Shown in pieces: positions 59,799 to 64,000 of a stretch of DNA of 64,000 nt (position 1 is its first letter; every line of letters starts with the position of its first letter). The stretch is from Microvirga arsenatis. Its GTDB lineage: Bacteria; Pseudomonadota; Alphaproteobacteria; Rhizobiales; Beijerinckiaceae. The stretch is taken from the NCBI RefSeq assembly GCF_009910705.1, contig NZ_JAAAXJ010000001.1:186001-250000 (forward strand), given 5' to 3'. Under the pieces are notes generated by a model. The model had not been told where the DNA came from. It was given only the letters and a program-made list of their open reading frames with translations, and made no database searches. Made by a program: the position numbers and the translations under genes.

Positions 59799-60766
59799 CG
59801 TGGATCCTCCCCGAGGCGCACGCGTCCGGCCGCCAGGGTGATGACGACAATGATAGCAATGATGAGGAAGATCAGCGTAGAGGCGGCGGAACCCAAGCCC
59901 ACCTCCTGGAAATCCACGAGCTGCTGGCGCGCATAGATCGACATGGACGCCGTGTCGCGCGCGTTCGAGGTCAGCACGTAAATGAGATCGAAGACGCGCA
60001 ACGCATCGAGGGAGCGGAAGATCACCGCAACCAGCAGGGCCGGCTTGATCAGCGGCAGGGTGATGCGGAAGAACACGCGGATGGGGGAAACGCCGTCGAC
60101 CTTGGCGGCCTCATAGATGTCCTGCGGCAGCATCTGCAGGGCTGCCAGGATGAGCAGGGCCATGAAGGAGGTGTGTTTCCAGACATCCACCATGACGGCG
60201 GCCCATAAAGCCGTATCCGCATTGGCCGTCCAGGTCATGGGCGCAGCGATCAGGCCGAGGCGTAACAGGAGATCGTTGATGACGCCGAACTGGTCGTGGA
60301 GCATCCAGTTCCACATCTTGGCGGACACGATGGTCGGGATCGCCCAGGGAATGAGGATGATCGCCCGCATGAGGCCGCGACCCGGGAAGGCGGCGTTGAG
60401 GATCAGCGCCACGATGATCCCCAGCACGGTCTCGATGGACACGGAGACGAGGGTGAACCACACCGTGTTCCAGACGGAATGCCACCAGTCGGGATCGGTC
60501 AGAAGCCCGAGCCATTCGCCGTCGTAGTTGGCAAGGTAGTTCTCGAACCCGATGAATTCGTAATCGCTCAGGTTATTGAGGTTGGCGTCGGTGAAGCTGA
60601 ACCAGATCGTCCGCGCCAGGGGCCAGCCGGCGATGAGCGCGAGGATGATCAGGCTCGGTGCGATGAAAGCCCAAGCGGACCGGATGCGCGACCGCGTCAG
60701 TGACGAGCGTCGTCCCCGTGCCTGTTGCGGCACGGAGACGTTTCCTTGAGCCACCGCACTGGTCAT
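59795..60766 (-). CDS. Sugar ABC importer permease (MalF/ThuF class)
   Basis: A 323-residue permease. A cytoplasmic Arg-rich N-terminus (QARGRRSSLTRSRIRSAW) is followed by AFIAPSLIILALIAGWPLAR, the periplasmic loop FTDANLNNLSDYEFIGFENY, the EAA loop YEAAKVDGVSPIRVFFRITL and later VFDLIYVLTSNARDTASM. It pairs with the MalG-class partner. Only 2 bases separate it from the binding-protein gene. Confidence 0.92.
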   Translation of the reverse strand: MTSAVAQGNVSVPQQARGRRSSLTRSRIRSAWAFIAPSLIILALIAGWPLARTIWFSFTDANLNNLSDYEFIGFENYLANYDGEWLGLLTDPDWWHSVWNTVWFTLVSVSIETVLGIIVALILNAAFPGRGLMRAIILIPWAIPTIVSAKMWNWMLHDQFGVINDLLLRLGLIAAPMTWTANADTALWAAVMVDVWKHTSFMALLILAALQMLPQDIYEAAKVDGVSPIRVFFRITLPLIKPALLVAVIFRSLDALRVFDLIYVLTSNARDTASMSIYARQQLVDFQEVGLGSAASTLIFLIIAIIVVITLAAGRVRLGEDPR

Positions 60767-60768
60767 GC

Positions 60769-62034
60769 CTACTTCCAGCCGTCGCGCTTGATCCGCTTCA
60801 GGTCACGGTCGAGGCGGCCCAGCGCCTGCGCGGGCTCGGCGCGCTTCGACAGCACCTGATGCACCGCGTTGAAGAACTCGGTCGAGACCTTGTTGTAGTT
60901 CTGGCCCGTCGCGGTGGCGGGGCGGGCGACCGCGTTGGTGAACACGTCCACGAGATCGCCGATGAACGGGTTGGCCCTGGCGATGTCCGCATCGCTGTAG
61001 AGCGACACGATGGTCGGGTTGAACGAGCCCTCGACCGCACGGCGCTTCTGCTCCTGCTGCCCCGTCAGGTACAGGACGAGATCGGTCGCGGCATCCGCAT
61101 TCTTGGAGTACTTGGACACGGCGAGAAGCTGTCCGCCGAGGGTGCCGGCGTGGCGCCCGTCGGGGCCGCCCTTCGGCAGGGGCGCGATGCCGACCTTGCC
61201 CTTGATGGTGCTGTCGGCCCCTTGCGCCAGCGCCCAGGCATAGGGCCAGTTGCGCATGAAGGCGGCGTTGCCCGCCTGGAAGACGCCGCGGGATTCCTCC
61301 TCCGTGTAGTTGAGCACGCCCTCGGGCGTGACGGTGCCGACCCAGCCGGCGGCGGTCTTCAGGGCCTCCGCGGCCTTGGGGTTCTCGATCGTGACCTCGC
61401 CCTTGTCGTCGACGACGGTGCCGCCGCCGAAGGAGGCCACCCATTCCAGCGCGTTGGTGGTCAGGCCCTCATAGGCGCGGCCCTGCCAGACATAGCCCCA
61501 GAAGTCGCCGCGCCCCTCCTTGCGCTCGCCGTCCTGGATGATGCGGGCGGTCTCCGTGAGGTCTGCCCATGTCTGCGGCACCGGGCGCTTGTACTTGTCG
61601 AGAAGATCCTGGCGGTAGTAGAGCAGGCCCGCATCGGCGAACCAGGGCATCGCCATCAGCTTGCCGTTGACGCGGCTCGTCTCGACCATGGCGGGCAGGT
61701 GATCGTCGATGTCGGCCGCGCCCTTGGCGGAGAGGTCGACCAGGTGATCGGCCAGGATGCCGGTCCAGACCACGTCGATCTGGAACACGTCGATGTCGGA
61801 CGCGCCGGCGGCCAGAAGCTGCTGGTAGAGAGCGAGCCGCTCGGTGGCGGAATTGGGAGTGGAGACGATCTTGACCGTATTGCCAGTCCTCTTCGCCCAG
61901 GCATCGACGCCCTGCTTGCAGATCTCGTGCTCCTTGCCGAGCGCGCTGCACGAGATGGAGATTTCGACCGCCCAGGCGCTGGCCGAGGCAAGGATTCCGG
62001 CGGCAAGGCCGAAGCTGGCGATGAGGCGTGGCAT
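60769..62034 (-). CDS. Sugar-binding protein of a trehalose/maltose-type ABC importer (ThuE-like)
   Basis: A 421-residue extracellular solute-binding protein family 1 member. Signal peptide IASFGLAAGILASASAWA, then EISISCSALGKEHEICKQGV with two Cys, VKIVSTPNSATERLALYQQL, DIDVFQIDVVWTGILADHLV and GQLLAVSKYSKNADAATDLV. The STPNSxTERLALYQQLLAAG and IDVxQxDVVW phrases are those of ThuE-type trehalose/maltose receptors. GGAGG lies 7 bases before the ATG. The ligand (trehalose, maltose or sucrose) is inferred. Confidence 0.9.
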   Translation of the reverse strand: MPRLIASFGLAAGILASASAWAVEISISCSALGKEHEICKQGVDAWAKRTGNTVKIVSTPNSATERLALYQQLLAAGASDIDVFQIDVVWTGILADHLVDLSAKGAADIDDHLPAMVETSRVNGKLMAMPWFADAGLLYYRQDLLDKYKRPVPQTWADLTETARIIQDGERKEGRGDFWGYVWQGRAYEGLTTNALEWVASFGGGTVVDDKGEVTIENPKAAEALKTAAGWVGTVTPEGVLNYTEEESRGVFQAGNAAFMRNWPYAWALAQGADSTIKGKVGIAPLPKGGPDGRHAGTLGGQLLAVSKYSKNADAATDLVLYLTGQQEQKRRAVEGSFNPTIVSLYSDADIARANPFIGDLVDVFTNAVARPATATGQNYNKVSTEFFNAVHQVLSKRAEPAQALGRLDRDLKRIKRDGWK

Positions 62035-62079
62035 GGCTATCCTCCTGCAGGCTTGATGTTTATTGCTTAGCTTCTTAAA

Positions 62080-62119
62080 GCCCGACCCTGCGTTTTGTTC
62101 CTTTGGAACATGGTCGGGC
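62080..62119. promoter_or_regulatory. Nested inverted repeat between sugar operon and UPF0173 gene
   Basis: Outer arms GCCCGACC and GGTCGGGC (8 bp, perfect), inner arms GTTCC and GGAAC around TTT. The element sits in the 130-bp gap between two divergent genes. As DNA it is a candidate operator for the sugar operon; as RNA it would form a stem in the leader of the plus-strand gene. Confidence 0.5.
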
Positions 62120-62164
62120 GCAAAAGCCGCTCCATTTCATCTGGCCGAAAACGAGGGACTTTCC

Positions 62165-62866
62165 ATGAAAATCACGTGGTTCGGACATTCCGCCTTCCGG
62201 CTCGACTTCGCCGGAAAGGCCGTGCTCATCGATCCCTTCTTCACGGGAAACCCCGCCTTCCAGGGCGACAGGGCGAAGATCGTGGAGGGCGTGTCCCACA
62301 TCCTCATCACCCACGGGCACGGGGACCATGTCGGCGACGCCCTCGACATCGCGAAGGCGACCGGAGCCAAGGTGGTCACGAACTTCGAGCTCTGCATGTA
62401 CCTGGCCAAGCAGGGGCTCGGGAACTTCGATCCCATGAACACGGGCGGCACCACGGACCAGGGCGGATTCACCGTGACCCTGGTCCGGGCGGACCACTCG
62501 GCGGGCCTCGTCGAAATGGACGTGAACTTCCCGCTCGGCAACGCCAACGGGGTGATCGTGAAGGCGCCCGGCGAGCCGACGATCTACCACATGGGCGACA
62601 CGGACATCTTCGGCGACATGGCCCTGATCGCCGAGATCCATCAGCCGGACGTGGTGATCGTGCCCATCGGCGACCGCTTCACCATGGGCCCCGAGGTGGC
62701 GGCTCTGGCGGTGGAGCGCTACTTCGGCCGCGCGAAGGCGGCCATCCCCTGCCACTACGCCTCCTTCCCGCCGCTGGTGCCCAACGCCGACCGGTTCGTG
62801 GCGGCCCTCGACGGCAAGGGCATCCAGGTGGTGGTGCCGCACAAGACGGTGGGCGTGACGGTTTAG
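62165..62866 (+). CDS. UPF0173 metallo-beta-lactamase-fold hydrolase
   Basis: A 233-residue metal-dependent hydrolase. [20 protein letters not shown] begins the protein; the metal-binding HxHxDH motif is [14 protein letters not shown] near residue 57, and further ligands are in [23 protein letters not shown] and [12 protein letters not shown]. Members are often annotated YtkL-like; the substrate is unknown. GAGGG precedes the ATG by 7 bases. A longer frame upstream passes through the inverted repeat and is not coding. Confidence 0.92.
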   Translation: MKITWFGHSAFRLDFAGKAVLIDPFFTGNPAFQGDRAKIVEGVSHILITHGHGDHVGDALDIAKATGAKVVTNFELCMYLAKQGLGNFDPMNTGGTTDQGGFTVTLVRADHSAGLVEMDVNFPLGNANGVIVKAPGEPTIYHMGDTDIFGDMALIAEIHQPDVVIVPIGDRFTMGPEVAALAVERYFGRAKAAIPCHYASFPPLVPNADRFVAALDGKGIQVVVPHKTVGVTV

Positions 62867-62879
62867 GGCCTACCCTCCA

Positions 62880-63017
62880 CGTCATCACCGGCCTTGTGCC
62901 GGTGATCCCGATTGCATGAAGCGCCGAGCCTCGCATCATCGGGATGGCCGGGACAGGCCCGGCCATGACGGAGAGGGTGTCATCCCCGGCGAGCGGAGCG
63001 AGGGAAGGGGATCCATA
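62880..63017. repeat. Intergenic palindromic repeats between UPF0173 and gatC
   Basis: Two elements. One runs from CGTCATCACCGG (62880) to GGCCATGACG (ending near 62971), with inner pairs CACCGG/CCGGTG and CATCGGGAT near its centre. Directly after comes CATCCCCGGCGAGCGGAGCG ... GGGGATCC. Both are of the GTCAT/ATGAC-bounded type that recurs between genes in this group. The rest of the 303-bp gap (63018-63169) holds no gene; a GCGGGTGCTATAGCCCGC palindrome (63121-63138) precedes gatC. Confidence 0.7.
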
Positions 63018-63169
63018 GCGCCAAACGTGCAGGTGGCTTCCCTTCCCCTCCGATGGCTGCGCCATCTCCGGCCGGGAATCACAATGAGGAGCCCACATCC
63101 GCCGTTGCCCCCCGGCGCGGGCGGGTGCTATAGCCCGCGCCAGCAGATATCCAAGGGGTATGACCATCC

Positions 63170-63457
63170 ATGTCGGTCGATGAGAAAACGGTCCGCCGCA
63201 TCGCCCATCTGGCGCGCATTGCCGTGACGGATGAGGAGGTGCCCCATCTCCAGGGCGAGCTCAACGCCATCCTCTCCTTCGTCGAGCAGCTCAACGAGGT
63301 TGACGTGGAGGGCGTCGAGCCCATGACCTCCGTCACCCCCATGGTCATGAAGAAGCGCCAGGACGGCGTCACCGACGGCGGCTATCCGGAGAAGATCGTC
63401 CGGAACGCTCCCGCCACGGAAGACAACTTCTTCCTCGTGCCCAAAGTCGTTGAATAG
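63170..63457 (+). CDS. gatC: Aspartyl/glutamyl-tRNA amidotransferase subunit C
   Basis: A 95-residue Gat[21 protein letters not shown] and [20 protein letters not shown] at the start and [19 protein letters not shown], then [11 protein letters not shown] at the end, are the family pattern. It stabilises the GatAB amidase that turns Glu-tRNA(Gln) and Asp-tRNA(Asn) into the amidated forms, so tRNA-Gln elsewhere in the window depends on it. AAGGGG stands 14 bases before the ATG. Confidence 0.96.
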   Translation: MSVDEKTVRRIAHLARIAVTDEEVPHLQGELNAILSFVEQLNEVDVEGVEPMTSVTPMVMKKRQDGVTDGGYPEKIVRNAPATEDNFFLVPKVVE

Positions 63458-63460
63458 CAA

Positions 63461-63560
63461 CGTCATCCCGGCCGCAGCGCCTGCGGAGAGCCGGGATCGC
63501 CAAAACCAGTATCGCTTCCAGACGATCCCGGATCGCTGCAGGGCAGCGTCCGGGATGACG
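63461..63560. repeat. Palindromic repeat between gatC and gatA
   Basis: A 100-bp element bounded by CGTCATCCCGG and CCGGGATGACG, with inner pairs GCCGCAGCGCCTGCGG and GATCCCGG/CCGGGATC. It fills the 114-bp gap between gatC and gatA almost exactly. It belongs to the same loose family of intergenic repeats as the elements before gatC. Confidence 0.75.
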
Positions 63561-63571
63561 AGGATGATCCA

Positions 63572-64000
63572 GTGACCGAACTGACCCATCTCACGATTGC
63601 CGAGGCCCGCGACGGCCTGAAGGCCAAGTCCTTCTCCGCGACCGAGCTCGCCCAGGCCCATGTGGAGGCCATCGAGAAGGCGAGAGCGCTCAACGCCTAT
63701 GTGCTCGAGACGCCCGAGAAGGCGCTCGCCATGGCCAGGGCTTCCGACGAGAGGATCGCCAGGGGCGAGGCTCGCGCCCTCGAGGGCATACCGCTCGGCA
63801 TCAAGGACCTGTTCTGCACGGAGGGCGTGGTCTCCACCGCCGGCTCGAAGATCCTCGCCAACTTCAACCCGCCCTACGAATCCACCGTCACCAAGAATCT
63901 CTGGGACGACGGCGCGGTGATGCTCGGCAAGCTCAACATGGACGAGTTCGCCATGGGCTCCTCCAACGAGACCAGCGCCTTCGGCCCCGTCGTGTCGCCC
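63572..64000 (+). CDS. gatA: Aspartyl/glutamyl-tRNA amidotransferase subunit A (5' part)
   Basis: The first 143 codons of GatA, cut by the window edge. It starts at GTG with AGGATGATCC upstream. The reading goes [20 protein letters not shown], then [40 protein letters not shown] (catalytic Lys of the amidase triad in IKD) and [20 protein letters not shown] (conserved amidase segment before the Ser pair). It is the glutaminase/amidase subunit paired with GatB and GatC. Confidence 0.95.
   Translation, partial: MTELTHLTIAEARDGLKAKSFSATELAQAHVEAIEKARALNAYVLETPEKALAMARASDERIARGEARALEGIPLGIKDLFCTEGVVSTAGSKILANFNPPYESTVTKNLWDDGAVMLGKLNMDEFAMGSSNETSAFGPVVSP

Overview
The window is 64 kb of GC-rich chromosome with rhizobial gene content: CobN-type B12 synthesis, Liv, Fbp and Pot ABC transporters, a HisKA_2/HWE sensor kinase, DUF6894 and small phasin-like proteins, and intergenic palindromes of the type common in Methylobacteriaceae. 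A Microvirga-like alphaproteobacterium (Hyphomicrobiales) is the best guess; this is an inference from gene content, not from a marker gene. I see no prophage, insertion sequence, CRISPR array or rRNA operon. Most genes look like resident chromosomal genes.

Layout. 0-7 kb: secreted S10 carboxypeptidase, small lipoprotein, secreted Cys-rich protein, ABC-F ATPase, Crp/Fnr regulator and EamA exporter. 6.4-10 kb: TetR regulator divergent from an EmrAB-type efflux pair, with a perfect operator between them. 10-15 kb: potGHI polyamine importer without its binding protein, then an AsmA-like protein on the other strand. 15-16.7 kb: scoAB CoA-transferase. 16.7-20.3 kb: fbpAB ferric iron importer and a membrane-anchored cyclic-nucleotide-binding protein. 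20.4-24.4 kb: small and hypothetical genes, a PaaK-like CoA ligase, and a small-RNA region. 24.4-31.7 kb: a six-gene Liv-type ABC operon headed by an acyl-CoA synthetase. 32.5-34.7 kb: sensor kinase and single-domain response regulator, divergently transcribed.

34.7-54.6 kb holds nearly the whole corrin-ring pathway: cobB, cobA, cbiD, cobM, cobE, cobL, cobK, cobJ, cobI, cobH, cobG, cobN, cobW, a DUF1636 protein, a HupE-like transporter, a cobalamin riboswitch, cobO, cobQ, cobD and cobC. The riboswitch is on the minus strand and leads the hupE-DUF1636-cobW-cobN-cobGHIJ run, so B12 sufficiency should shut off both metal uptake and ring synthesis. cobF is absent and cbiD, an enzyme of the anaerobic route, stands in the cluster beside the aerobic-route gene cobG. 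cobN carries an in-frame copy of a dispersed palindromic repeat.

54.6-57 kb is a low-coding stretch with several small genes, a 30-bp perfect palindrome and tRNA-Gln(CTG). 57.2-62 kb: ruvX and a ThuEFGK/MalEFGK-like sugar importer. 62-64 kb: a UPF0173 hydrolase, two intergenic repeat elements, gatC and the 5' part of gatA.

The most interesting signals are regulatory. Sequences matching the EcfG (general stress sigma factor) consensus GGAAC-N16/17-CGTT occur upstream of a roughly 70-nt candidate small RNA with a C-rich loop (GsrN-like) and upstream of the sensor kinase; weaker forms precede the response regulator and a 56-residue membrane protein. Two minus-strand, two-hairpin elements at 22.2 and 54.6 kb share one architecture and a GGGGCA loop that is complementary to the small RNA loop. 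These are sequence-level inferences with no expression data behind them.
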